From Streptomyces sporangiiformans (GTDB lineage Bacteria; Actinomycetota; Actinomycetes; Streptomycetales; Streptomycetaceae): a stretch of DNA of 64,000 nt. The notes beneath the pieces are model-generated. The model was not told where the DNA came from. It did no database searches and saw nothing but the letters and a program-made list of their open reading frames with translations. The position numbers and the translations under genes are program-made. Positions 49,709 through 58,226 of this stretch are shown here, piece after piece. The stretch lies in NCBI RefSeq assembly GCF_005768555.2, contig NZ_VCHX02000035.1:54067-118066 (forward strand), given 5' to 3'. The stretch's first letter is position 1; the number at the start of each line of letters is the position of its first letter.

Positions 49709-49867
49709 AGGGCAACTTCCCAGAGTTCGACTTGAGTTCACCTCACGCTAGGAAGCCGTTCGCACAAGGAACAAGAAGTGGCCAGCACAACCTTCTCAGG
49801 GGGGTAACCGTCCAACTCGGCAACCCGGTCCATGGCCCGGCCGGGCACCCGCCGCGTTATCCGAGCG

Positions 49868-50215
49868 TTACCGAATGACCTTTCCGTTATCCAACGTGCG
49901 CCATGGCTTCACCGATGGCGTACAACCGTGCCGGGCACCGGTGGGAATTCCGAGCCTCGCTCTTCGCCCCGCTCTTCGCCCCGCTCTTCGCCCCGCCCTT
50001 CGCCGCCTGAGCCGGTCAGTCCAGCAGGGCGGCGGTGTGAGGGCCGCGTCGAAGCCGTGCTCCTCCAGCGCGCGGAGGTGGGCATGGAGGGCGCGCGTGG
50101 TGCGCGGCGCCGGGCGGTCCACCAGCGCACCCCTGCGGAAGACCGCGCCCGCGTTCACCATGCCGCCGGCCAGTGCCTGGCCCTCCTCCGCCTCACCGTC
50201 AGCCGTCATCGTCAT
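49868..50215 (-). pseudogene. Remnant of an APH-type phosphotransferase gene (N-terminal fragment)
   Basis: Only about 55 residues resemble the family: ALAGGMVNAGAVFRRGALVD, then HAHLRALEEHGFDAAL. This matches the N-terminal lobe of aminoglycoside/choline kinase-like phosphotransferases, where a GG-x-VN, V-R-x-G-x-x-V-x-R-P and HxLLxHLE-x-x-GFDGA pattern is usual. After that the frame turns into an Arg/Gly-rich repeat coming from a 12-bp tandem repeat, with no HGD or catalytic lobe in any frame. The fragment starts 12 bp after the stop of the upstream glycosyltransferase gene, suggesting a former operon partner. Confidence 0.5.
49959..50006. repeat. 12-bp tandem repeat inside the phosphotransferase remnant
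   Basis: GCTCTTCGCCCC occurs three times exactly (49959-49994), followed by a diverged fourth copy. It replaces the expected continuation of the phosphotransferase coding sequence, so it probably marks the site of decay. Confidence 0.8.
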
Positions 50216-50227
50216 GTCGTCATGTCG

Positions 50228-51436
50228 TCAGGCGCGCTTGCTGCCGAGTTCCGCCTCGATCAGGTCCGCCGCGCGCTGCGTGCCGCCCTCGGCCGCCATC
50301 TGTTCCTGGATCTCCTTGAGCCGCCGTGCCACCTCCGGGTCATCGGTCAGCGCGAGGACGGCCTCGCGCAGGGTCTCCGCCGTCGCCTCCTCCGTCGCTA
50401 CGTGGCGGGCGACGCCGAGCGCCTGGAGCATGTCGGCGTTTCCGAACTGGTCGACGGCCTGGGGCACACAGACCATCGGCGTACCGGTCGCCAGTCCCTC
50501 CTGGCTGCCGCCCGCGCCCGCGTGCGTGATGAAGGCGTCGGCCTGCTTCAGGATCGCCAACTGCGGTACCCAGTCCCGCACTTCCACGTTCCCGGGGATC
50601 GCGCCGAGCTCGGCCGGGTCCACGTGTTTGCCGATCTGGAGCACCATGTGCCAGCCCGGCAGATCACCGAAGGCCTTGACGCACTCGCGGTAGAAGGCCG
50701 GCAGCTTGGTGAAGGCCGAGCCGAGCGAGACGAGGAGTACCTTCTCGGCGCCGGCGGGCCGCGTCCAGTCGCCCTGCGCCGAGCGGTCGCCCTGGCAGGC
50801 GCCGACGAAGGAGTGCACGCTCTCGTCGACCCGGTCGGCGTTCGGCTGCAGGGCCTTCGGGATGAGGACGATGGAGCGCGCGGGGCGGCCACCGAACGAG
50901 TCGGGGTCCTGCGTGATCCCGTTCTCTTCCAGCCAGGCCTGGAAGCGGGCGTAGTACGCCTGGCCGCGCTCGGTCTTCTTCGGCTCCTCCCACATCGGTT
51001 CGAGGAGCTCCTTCTCGTAGCCGTCCCAGCCGACGAGGTTCGGCGAGAGGGAGATCGCCTTGACGCCCCAGCGGTGGGCGAGGACGCGGGCCGGATAGGA
51101 GGCGATGTCGTGCAGGACGAGGTCCGGTTCGTCGCCCTCGTAGGCCTCGATGAGCTGCGGGAGCGCCTGGATCGCGTCGTTCAGGAAGGGCTCCACGTTG
51201 TCGAGGATGGTGCTTCCCCATGCCTCGGGGTCGTCGTCCGGGGACGGCAGGATCGAGTTCCAGAGCTTGAGCTCGGCGCCCGTCTCGGCGACCTTCTCGG
51301 CTAAGGCCGGCGGGATCGCGTAGGTCACGCGGTGTCCGCGGGCGACGAGCTCCCGGATCACTTCCAGGCTGGGGTTCACGTGCCCGTGGGCGGCGATGGA
51401 GAACATGGCGATATGGGCGGGGGGTGGGGTGGTCAT
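50228..51436 (-). CDS. mgt: Macrolide-inactivating-type glycosyltransferase (GT1)
   Basis: A 402-residue UDP-sugar glycosyltransferase of the MGT/YjiC type. The start [20 protein letters not shown] carries the catalytic His. The C-terminal donor-binding motif is [32 protein letters not shown], where the terminal DQ contacts the sugar. Streptomyces Mgt enzymes glucosylate and inactivate macrolides; other hydroxylated natural products may also be acceptors. The gene appears leaderless, directly downstream of a promoter with a palindromic operator. Confidence 0.87.
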   Translation of the reverse strand: MTTPPPAHIAMFSIAAHGHVNPSLEVIRELVARGHRVTYAIPPALAEKVAETGAELKLWNSILPSPDDDPEAWGSTILDNVEPFLNDAIQALPQLIEAYEGDEPDLVLHDIASYPARVLAHRWGVKAISLSPNLVGWDGYEKELLEPMWEEPKKTERGQAYYARFQAWLEENGITQDPDSFGGRPARSIVLIPKALQPNADRVDESVHSFVGACQGDRSAQGDWTRPAGAEKVLLVSLGSAFTKLPAFYRECVKAFGDLPGWHMVLQIGKHVDPAELGAIPGNVEVRDWVPQLAILKQADAFITHAGAGGSQEGLATGTPMVCVPQAVDQFGNADMLQALGVARHVATEEATAETLREAVLALTDDPEVARRLKEIQEQMAAEGGTQRAADLIEAELGSKRA

Positions 51437-51443
51437 GCCGCTC

Positions 51444-51473
51444 AAGATACGCGAGACGATACGTCTCGTGCAA
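51444..51473 (-). promoter_or_regulatory. Glycosyltransferase promoter with palindrome in the spacer
   Basis: On the minus strand TTGCAC (51468-51473) and TATCTT (51444-51449) are separated by 18 bp. The spacer holds CGAGACG-TAT-CGTCTCG (plus-strand 51452-51468), a perfect 7-bp inverted repeat. The -10 lies 7 bp before the ATG, so the mRNA is probably leaderless. A repressor of the TetR type bound here would block the promoter. Confidence 0.65.
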
Positions 51474-51486
51474 CTCATTTACGGCC

Positions 51487-52773
51487 TTACCTCTGATAAC
51501 GCGCGAGCACCAAGTTCCCGTCCTCCACCAGGCGTTGGCGCAGCTCATCCAAGTCGATCGCCCCGCTGTAGTACTCCTGCAAGGCGGGCGTGGCGATCTT
51601 GTCCTTCCACTCCGGGTAGCCCCGCACGGACTGGGCGGGGGCCGAGCGCAGATCGCGGGCGAGGGCGGTGCCCGTCGCCCAGTCGTACTCGTCCGTGTGC
51701 AGGGCGGGGTCTTTGAGTGCCTCGGTGCCGGTGGGCAGCATCCAGTCGCCGAGGGCGAGCCGGACCATGTTCTCCGGCCGGAGCAGGAAGTCGATGAACT
51801 CGGCGGCCTCCTCCTTGTGGGGACTGTCCTGGGCGAGGGACAGCGTCTGCGGACTCACCCCCTGGGCGAGTCCGTCGGCGCCCGCCGGCGCGGGCAGCAC
51901 CTGCCAGTCGAATCCCTTGGGCGCCTGCTGCACGATCTGCTGCCGGTACGAGAACCCGAGCGGGACCATCGCGTACCTGCCGCCGAAGAAGCCGGGCAGC
52001 GTGTCGGAGCCACCGCTGCCGAGCGTGGAACCCGGCGCGCTGCCATCGGTGTTCACCTGGTCGTGGATGGTCTTCGGCACCACCTCGTCGGCCGCGCCGA
52101 AGCGGATTCTCACCTTGCCGTCGGCGTCCCGGTGGAACATCCGCCCGCCGGCCGACAGCGACAGATTGAGCGTGGCCGAGACGGGTTCCTTGAGCGGCCA
52201 GGCCACGCCGTACTTGCCGTCACCGCTCAGCTCTTCGGTGATGCGCCGGAACTCGCCCCAGCTCCATGGCTTCTCGGGCGTCGGAACGCGTACGCCGGAC
52301 TCCCTGAGCCACTCGGCGTTGGCGATCAGGACGCGCGGCTCCTGCAGGAACGGCACCCCGTAGATGCCGTCCCCGAAGGTCGCCGTCTCCCAACTGCGCT
52401 GCGGGATATCGGACTTGAGCCGCTCGGACAGCAGATCGGTCAGATCGGCGAGATACCCGCCGTACGCGAAGTCCGCGAGGTCGTCCGAGGCGTCATGGAT
52501 GATGTCCGGCGCCTCACCGCCCTCGAACGAGGTGAGCAGCTGGTCGTGGACGCTGTCCCAACTCCCCTGTACATACTCGACCTTGACGCCGGGATGGGTG
52601 GCGTTCCACTCCTTCACGAGCTCCTTGTTGGCGTCGACGGACTCCTTCTGCCAGGCGAGGGACTGGAAGCGGAGCGTGACACGGCCGCCTTCCGACTCGC
52701 TGTCACCGCCCGAGCAGCCACTGATCACCAGGCCCAGCACCGCCGTCAGGACCACCAGCAGTCTCGTCCGCAT
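51487..52773 (-). CDS. Sugar ABC transporter substrate-binding lipoprotein
   Basis: A 428-residue family 1 extracellular solute-binding protein. The signal MRTRLLVVLTAVLGLVISGC ends in a lipobox. VTLRFQSLAWQKESV, PDIIHDASDDLADFAYGGYLADL and YGVPFLQEPRVLIANAEWLRE are typical of oligosaccharide-binding members. Its ATG overlaps the upstream permease stop (TGATG). It is the last gene of a three-gene transporter operon with no ATPase; such CUT1 systems in Streptomyces share the MsiK ATPase. Confidence 0.93.
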   Translation of the reverse strand: MRTRLLVVLTAVLGLVISGCSGGDSESEGGRVTLRFQSLAWQKESVDANKELVKEWNATHPGVKVEYVQGSWDSVHDQLLTSFEGGEAPDIIHDASDDLADFAYGGYLADLTDLLSERLKSDIPQRSWETATFGDGIYGVPFLQEPRVLIANAEWLRESGVRVPTPEKPWSWGEFRRITEELSGDGKYGVAWPLKEPVSATLNLSLSAGGRMFHRDADGKVRIRFGAADEVVPKTIHDQVNTDGSAPGSTLGSGGSDTLPGFFGGRYAMVPLGFSYRQQIVQQAPKGFDWQVLPAPAGADGLAQGVSPQTLSLAQDSPHKEEAAEFIDFLLRPENMVRLALGDWMLPTGTEALKDPALHTDEYDWATGTALARDLRSAPAQSVRGYPEWKDKIATPALQEYYSGAIDLDELRQRLVEDGNLVLARYQR

Positions 52774-53606
52774 CAGCTCTTCACCGCCCCGGCGAGCATT
52801 CCGCCCGTGATCCGCTTCTGGATGATCGCGAAGATGACCAGCGACGGTAGCGTCGCGAGGAACGCGGCTGCCGCCAGCGGGCCAAGCTCCACGGCGCCCT
52901 CCGCGCCGAGGAAGTGTGTGAGGACGACCGGCAGGGTCTGTTTCTCCGGGGTCTTGAGCAGGACGAGCGCGAAGAAGAACTCGTTCCACGCGCTGATGAA
53001 CGCGAACAGCCCCGTGGCCACGATGCCCGGCGCGAGCAGCGGCGCCGTGATCGACACCAGGGTGCGCGCCTTCCCCGCGCCGTCCACCGCCGCCGCCTCC
53101 TCCAGCTCGGCCGGCACGGCCCGTACGTATCCGACGAGCATCCACAGTGCGAACGGCAGCGCCCACACCACATACACCGTGATCAGACCCGGTACGGAGT
53201 TGATCAGCCGCAGGTTCTTCAGGACCAGGAACAGCGGGATGATCAGCAGCACGAAGGGGAACGCCTGGCTGACCACCACCCAGCCGGTCGCGGCCTTCGC
53301 GAGCCGGGTGCGGTGCCGGGCCATGACGTAGGCCATCGGGGTCGCGATCAGTACGGCGATCACCGCCGCGCCGACCGCCGCGACCAGGGAGTTGAGCGCG
53401 GCGTCCAGCAGCGGCTGCTCGTCGAAGGCCTGCCGGAAGTTGGCGAGCGTCGGGTCCTTGGGGATCCAGGTGGGGTGCAGGCTCGACAGCTCGCGCGGCG
53501 GTTTGAAGGCGGTGGACAGCAGCCAGAGGAAGGGGAAGGCGAGGAAGACGAGATACGCGAGGAGGGCGAGGTACTGGCCCGCGCGGGCGCCCTTGCCGGT
53601 CTTCAC
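52773..53606 (-). CDS. Sugar ABC transporter permease (MalG type)
   Basis: A 277-residue permease with about six helices. The EAA loop VPAELEEAAAVDGAGKARTLVSI is clear. The ITGGMLAGAVKS terminus is typical of MalG-like subunits. It starts with GTG overlapping the upstream permease stop. Confidence 0.93.
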   Translation of the reverse strand: MKTGKGARAGQYLALLAYLVFLAFPFLWLLSTAFKPPRELSSLHPTWIPKDPTLANFRQAFDEQPLLDAALNSLVAAVGAAVIAVLIATPMAYVMARHRTRLAKAATGWVVVSQAFPFVLLIIPLFLVLKNLRLINSVPGLITVYVVWALPFALWMLVGYVRAVPAELEEAAAVDGAGKARTLVSITAPLLAPGIVATGLFAFISAWNEFFFALVLLKTPEKQTLPVVLTHFLGAEGAVELGPLAAAAFLATLPSLVIFAIIQKRITGGMLAGAVKS

Positions 53607-54538
53607 GCGTCCTCACCTCCCCTCAGGCGGCCCACGAGGAAGACGGCGAGCACTACCGAGATCACCGCGACCATCACGCATCCCATCGCCGCCGCGTACC
53701 CGAACTGCCCGTAGCGGAAGGCCTCTTCGTAGGCGAACAGCATCGGCAGCCGGGTGCGGCCGCCCGGCCCGCCGTTGGTCAGCACGTACACCAGGGCGAA
53801 GGAGTTGAAGTTCCAGATGAAATTGAGCGCGGTGATGGCGAGCGCGACCGGCTTGAGGGCGGGCCAGGTGACCGTGCGGAAGCGGCGCCAGGCCCCCGCG
53901 CCGTCCATCGCGGCCGCCTCGTGGAGTTCGCGGGGCGTGTTCTGCAGGCCGGCGAGCAGGGCGACCGTCGTCTGGGGCATACCCGCCCAGACGCCGACGA
54001 CGATCACCGCGGGCAGGGCGGTGGCCAGGCCACTCAGCCAGTCACGGCCGTCGCCGAGGCCCAGGTCGCGGATCGTCTCGTTGAGGATGCCGGCGTCCGC
54101 GTTGTAGACGAGCCGCCACATGATGCCGACGACGACCTCGGGCATGGCCCACGGGATGATCGCGAGGGCTCGCGCCAGCCAGCGGAAGCGGAGGTTCTGA
54201 TTCAGCAGCAGGGACAGGCCGAGCGCGAGCAGGAACTGCGGCACGGTGACCCCGACCGCCCACAGCAGACCGATCCGGAACGAGTCCCAGAACAGCGTGT
54301 CGTGCAGCAGATCCTGGAAGTTGAGGGTCCCGATCCACTCGGTGGGTTCGGTCCGGCCCGACTGGGAGTCGGTGAACGCCAGCGCGATCCCGTACAGGAG
54401 CGGTCCGACGCTCAGGATCAGGATCGGTATCAGCGCGGGCAGCACCAGGAACCAGGCGCCGTGGTCCACGGCGCGTCCCGGCCCACCCCCATGTGGCGCG
54501 CGCTTCGTTGACCGCTTCGTCGCGGTCGCCAAGGTCAC
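53603..54538 (-). CDS. Sugar ABC transporter permease (MalF type)
   Basis: A 311-residue permease with about six helices. The EAA loop TPRELHEAAAMDGAGAWRRFRTVTWP and the GPGGRT motif (VYVLTNGGPGGRTRLPM) are typical of MalF-like subunits. It is the first gene of the operon and starts with GTG at 54538. No regulator gene is adjacent. Confidence 0.93.
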   Translation of the reverse strand: MTLATATKRSTKRAPHGGGPGRAVDHGAWFLVLPALIPILILSVGPLLYGIALAFTDSQSGRTEPTEWIGTLNFQDLLHDTLFWDSFRIGLLWAVGVTVPQFLLALGLSLLLNQNLRFRWLARALAIIPWAMPEVVVGIMWRLVYNADAGILNETIRDLGLGDGRDWLSGLATALPAVIVVGVWAGMPQTTVALLAGLQNTPRELHEAAAMDGAGAWRRFRTVTWPALKPVALAITALNFIWNFNSFALVYVLTNGGPGGRTRLPMLFAYEEAFRYGQFGYAAAMGCVMVAVISVVLAVFLVGRLRGGEDA

Positions 54539-54807
54539 GTCGATCGGCTCCTTCGGGCGGCTCTGCGGTAGGGGGCAGCAGCCCCCTGGGCCGCCCTGGC
54601 GGCCCCGGTCATCGTGCTGATGGACTGACGGCGCGTCAAGGCCGCGCGCACGCCCCGGCGAGGGCTCTCACCAGTGCGAATGCGACACTGGACGGTGTGG
54701 TGTGGCGCGATCTCGACGCAGTACGGGGACAACTCGGGGGCGTGAACGCGGCGTGATCACGCGGGGCGGCACGCGTCGGCGGACGTGAGAGGCACAGGAG
54801 GCGACTG

Positions 54808-55662
54808 ATGGACGAGGCACGGGCACGGGACGTACTCGCCGAGGCGGGTCTCGGCCGGTCCGGCGCTCAGCTGCTCGCGCTGGGCGAGAACGCGGTGTTC
54901 GCCGCCGGTGACCTGGTCGTCAAGGTGGGGCGCGACGCCGAACTCCTCGACCGGGCGCGGCGGGAGCTGGCCATCGCGGTCTGGCTCGCCGAGGCGGGCG
55001 TCCGCGCGGTGCGGGCGGCCGAGCCCGGTCCACGGCTCGTGGCCGGTCACCCGGTGACCCTGTGGCACCGGCTGCCCGAACCCGTGCGGCCCGCCGAGCC
55101 ACGCGATCTGGCCGAATTGCTGCGGGTCGTACATGCCCTGTCCTCCCCCGCCTTCGACCTGCCGCGGCGCGAGCTGCTGGGCGGCGTCGAGCGGTGGCTG
55201 CGGCTCGCGGGCGACGCCATCGACCCGGCGGACGCCGAGTATCTGCGGGAGCGCCGCGACGGCTTCGCCACGGCGGCCGCCGCGCTCACGCCGCGGCTGT
55301 CGCCGGGCCCGATCCACGGCGACGCGCTGCCCCGCAACGTCCATGTCGGCCCGGACGGTCCCGTGCTGGTCGACCTGGAGACCTTCTCCGTCGACCTGCG
55401 CGAGCACGACCTGGTGGTCATGGCCCTGTCCCGGGACCGCTACGGGCTGCCGGCCGAGGCGTACGACTCCTTCACGGACACCTACGGCTGGGACGTGCGC
55501 GAGTGGGACGGCTGCGGCGTACTGCGCGGGGCGCGTGAGACGGCCAGCTGCGCCTGGGTCGCCCAGCACGCGCCGAGCAACCCGAAGGCGCTGGCGGAGT
55601 TCGAGCGGCGGGTGGCGTCACTGCGGGACGGGGACGAGACGGTTCGCTGGTATTCCTTCTGA
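54808..55662 (+). CDS. APH-family phosphotransferase
   Basis: A 284-residue kinase-like protein. GPIHGDALPRNVHV is the catalytic loop (HGDxxxxN), and VLVDLETFSVD takes the place of the usual IDF(E) metal motif. The N-terminal GENAVFAAGDLVVKVGR is the nucleotide-binding lobe with its Lys. The substrate is unknown; members phosphorylate aminoglycosides, choline or sugars. GGAGG precedes the ATG by 6 bp. Confidence 0.88.
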   Translation: MDEARARDVLAEAGLGRSGAQLLALGENAVFAAGDLVVKVGRDAELLDRARRELAIAVWLAEAGVRAVRAAEPGPRLVAGHPVTLWHRLPEPVRPAEPRDLAELLRVVHALSSPAFDLPRRELLGGVERWLRLAGDAIDPADAEYLRERRDGFATAAAALTPRLSPGPIHGDALPRNVHVGPDGPVLVDLETFSVDLREHDLVVMALSRDRYGLPAEAYDSFTDTYGWDVREWDGCGVLRGARETASCAWVAQHAPSNPKALAEFERRVASLRDGDETVRWYSF

Positions 55663-55676
55663 TACCGCTCGGCCGC

Positions 55677-56579
55677 TCAGCCCTGGCCGCGGATCGTCCC
55701 GGCCGCACGACGCAGCTCGGCGAGCACCGTGCGTACGGCCTTCCGCGCGATGCGCTCGGGACGGTGGAGCGCGTCGATGTGCCGCCGGGCCTGTACGCCG
55801 CTGAGCGGCTTGAGGACCAGCGCGGGATGCGGACGCATGGTCCAGCGGGGTATCAAGGCGAGCCCTCCACCGGCGGCGACCGCCTCGGCCACCACCGCGA
55901 ACTCGTTGATGCGGTGGGCGAGATGGAGCCGACGCCCCGCGGCCGTGGCGATGGCGTCGATGGTGGCCAGGACCGGGAAGCCGTCGTGCGCCGTGATCCA
56001 GGGCTGGTCGGCCACGTCGCGCGGGGTGAGCCGCCGCTTGACGGCCAGCGGGTGGTCGGCGGGCATGGCCACGTCGAGCGGCTCCCGCAGCAGCGTCGTG
56101 GCCGTCACAGTGCGCGGCCATCTCGGGGTGTGATCGAGGCGGTGGGCGAGCACGAGGTCGTACTCCCGGGTCAGCGGCGGGAATTCGTCCTGCGTCACAT
56201 CCTCGTCGGCGAGGGTCAGCAGCGGGCCGCCGGGTGCGGCGAGCCCGCGTAGCAGCAGGGGGAAGAACGCCGAACCCGCGCTGTGGAAGGCCGCCACCGA
56301 CACCTCGCCGTCCGGCCGGTCGACGAACTCCGCGACGGTGTGCCGGGCGCGCTCCATCGCCGTCTCCACCTCGATCGCCGCGCCGGCCAGAGCCTGCCCC
56401 GCATCGGTGAGCACCAGCCGCCGCCCCTGACGCTCGGTCAGCGGCACGGGCATCGCGCGTTGCAGCAGCCGCAGCTGCTGGGAGATCGCCGAGGGCGTCA
56501 CCAGCAGCGCCTCGGCGACCGCCGTGACGCTGCCCAGTTCGCCCAGCTCACGCAGGATCCGCAGCTGCCGTTCGTCCAT
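55677..56579 (-). CDS. LysR family transcriptional regulator
   Basis: A 300-residue regulator. The winged helix-turn-helix lies in LGSVTAVAEALLVTPSAISQQLRLLQ (about residues 15-40), followed by the effector domain. It is divergent from a DMT-type exporter gene 93 bp away, the usual layout for LysR control of an exporter. Confidence 0.93.
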   Translation of the reverse strand: MDERQLRILRELGELGSVTAVAEALLVTPSAISQQLRLLQRAMPVPLTERQGRRLVLTDAGQALAGAAIEVETAMERARHTVAEFVDRPDGEVSVAAFHSAGSAFFPLLLRGLAAPGGPLLTLADEDVTQDEFPPLTREYDLVLAHRLDHTPRWPRTVTATTLLREPLDVAMPADHPLAVKRRLTPRDVADQPWITAHDGFPVLATIDAIATAAGRRLHLAHRINEFAVVAEAVAAGGGLALIPRWTMRPHPALVLKPLSGVQARRHIDALHRPERIARKAVRTVLAELRRAAGTIRGQG

Positions 56580-56672
56580 GCACCCAGCCTAGAGATCACT
56601 GTAGGGAAACTAAAGGATCAGTTAAGAAGTTGGCTCTGGGCTTCAGGGACGCCGGGAGTGCAAGGTGGGCGC

Positions 56673-57722
56673 GTGCCTGACGCCCGCCGTACCGATGCGG
56701 TACTTCTCCTCGTGGCCCTCGTCTGGGGTTCCAGCTATCTCGCCGCCCAGACCGCGACCGCGGTGCTGCCCGTTCTGGTGGTGCTGTTCGCCCGGTACGC
56801 GCTGTCCGCGCTCGCCTGTCTCGGTCTGGTCGCCGCCGACCGGACGTCCCGCGGATGGACCCGTGACGAGATCCGGGCCGGCGTGCCCCTGGGAGTCACC
56901 CAGGCGGCCGTGCTGGTCGTGGAGACGTACGGCGTCGCCCACACGAGCGCCGCGAACGCCGGACTGATCATCAGCCTCACCATCGTGATCACTCCTCTCC
57001 TCGACCGCACGGGACACCGCGGCGGCCTTCCGCCGTCCTTCTATGCAGCGGCCGGAGTGTGTCTGCTGGCCGTCGGCCTCCTCATGTCGGGAAACGGCTT
57101 CCACGCGCCCCGCCTCGGCGACCTGCTGATGCTCGCCGCCGCGCTGATCCGGGCGGTTCATGTCGCACTCGTCGGCCGGCTCACCGCGCACCGCGCGATA
57201 CGCCCGCTGCGACTGACCACCCTGCAGACCCTCGTCGGCACCGCCCTGTTCCTCGTACCGGCGTCCGGCGATCTTCCCGCCCTCACCCACATCGGCGCGG
57301 CCGGCTGGGCCCAGCTGCTCTATCTCGCCCTGTTCTGCAGCGTGTTCGCCTTCCTTGCCCAGACCTGGGCCGTTCAGCGCACCTCAGCGAGCCGGGCGAG
57401 CCTCCTGCTGGGCACGGAGCCGATCTGGGCCGCTGCGGCCGGCATCGGCCTCGCCGGCGAACACTTCACCCCGCTCACCGGTCTCGGCGCGACCCTGATG
57501 GTCGCCGGAACGTACTGGGGGCAGGCCGTCGAACGCGCCCACCGCACCACGGACTTCAAGAACGCCGAGCACCCGAACACCACGGACCCGGACACCACGG
57601 ACTCGGACATCACGGACCCGGACACCACGGACCCGAAGGCCACGCATCCGAACGGAACCGAAGAGGACACCGCATGCCCCACCACGGCACCACCCACGAC
57701 TACGACACCTACGACCGTCTGA
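56673..57722 (+). CDS. EamA/DMT-family transporter with Thr/Asp-rich repeat tail
   Basis: A 349-residue membrane protein with ten predicted helices in two EamA repeats (VALVWGSSYLAAQTA at the start, AFLAQTWAVQRTSASRASLLLGTEPIWAA in the second). The usual protein would end near ERAHRTTDFKNAEHP. The last 49 residues are a soluble tail with five 5-residue units (NTTDP, DTTDS, DITDP, DTTDP, KATHP) followed by a Thr/Pro-rich end that overlaps the next gene by 49 bp. The GTG at 56673 begins the conserved first helix. The substrate is probably an amino acid or small metabolite. Confidence 0.9.
   Translation: MPDARRTDAVLLLVALVWGSSYLAAQTATAVLPVLVVLFARYALSALACLGLVAADRTSRGWTRDEIRAGVPLGVTQAAVLVVETYGVAHTSAANAGLIISLTIVITPLLDRTGHRGGLPPSFYAAAGVCLLAVGLLMSGNGFHAPRLGDLLMLAAALIRAVHVALVGRLTAHRAIRPLRLTTLQTLVGTALFLVPASGDLPALTHIGAAGWAQLLYLALFCSVFAFLAQTWAVQRTSASRASLLLGTEPIWAAAAGIGLAGEHFTPLTGLGATLMVAGTYWGQAVERAHRTTDFKNAEHPNTTDPDTTDSDITDPDTTDPKATHPNGTEEDTACPTTAPPTTTTPTTV
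57576..57650 (+). repeat. 15-bp tandem repeat encoding the exporter tail
   Basis: Five in-frame 15-bp units, with GACACCACGGACCCG as consensus. The four upstream units differ from it by one or two bases and the last is more diverged. They encode the pentapeptide repeat at the C-terminus of the DMT transporter and are likely to vary between strains. Confidence 0.85.
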
Positions 57723-58189
57723 TCGCCCTGCTCGACACCTCCTCCATCGCCTACGAACTCATCGACCACGAGCCTGAAGGCAGCACCGGGGCCGTCAGCG
57801 CGCTGCGCGGTCACCCGGAGTCCGAGGCCGCGAAGTGCCTCGTCCTGAGGGTGAAGGTGGACCGGAAGACCACCCGCCACGTCCTCGCTGTCGTGCCCGG
57901 TGACCGCCGCGTGGACCTCGACGCCATCCGCTCGCTCTACACCGCCCGCTACGCCGGATTCAGCGACGCGGCCACCGCCGAACGAATGGCCCGTGCCATC
58001 CCCGGCACCGTCCTCCCGTTCAGTTTCGATCCCGACCTCGAACTCGTCGCCGACCCGGAGGTGGTCACCCAGCCGCGCCTGTACTTCAACGCCGCCCGTC
58101 TGGACCGCTCCCTGGTCATCTCGGGCCAGGACTACGCCCGGCTCGCCGAGCCACGGGTGGCACGGATCGCGAATCCCGAGAGCTCGTAA
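57674..58189 (+). CDS. ybaK: YbaK/EbsC-type aminoacyl-tRNA deacylase
   Basis: A 171-residue single-domain protein of the YbaK/ProX family, which hydrolyses mischarged aminoacyl-tRNAs in trans. AAKCLVLRVKVDRKTTRHVLAVVPGDRRVDL holds the conserved Lys and GDRRV segment. The ATG overlaps the transporter by 49 bp and GAGGA lies 7 bp upstream, implying coupled translation. Confidence 0.87.
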   Translation: MPHHGTTHDYDTYDRLIALLDTSSIAYELIDHEPEGSTGAVSALRGHPESEAAKCLVLRVKVDRKTTRHVLAVVPGDRRVDLDAIRSLYTARYAGFSDAATAERMARAIPGTVLPFSFDPDLELVADPEVVTQPRLYFNAARLDRSLVISGQDYARLAEPRVARIANPESS

Positions 58190-58226
58190 CACGATCTGAG
58201 ACTCATGGAGCCGCCGGACCTGCCAT

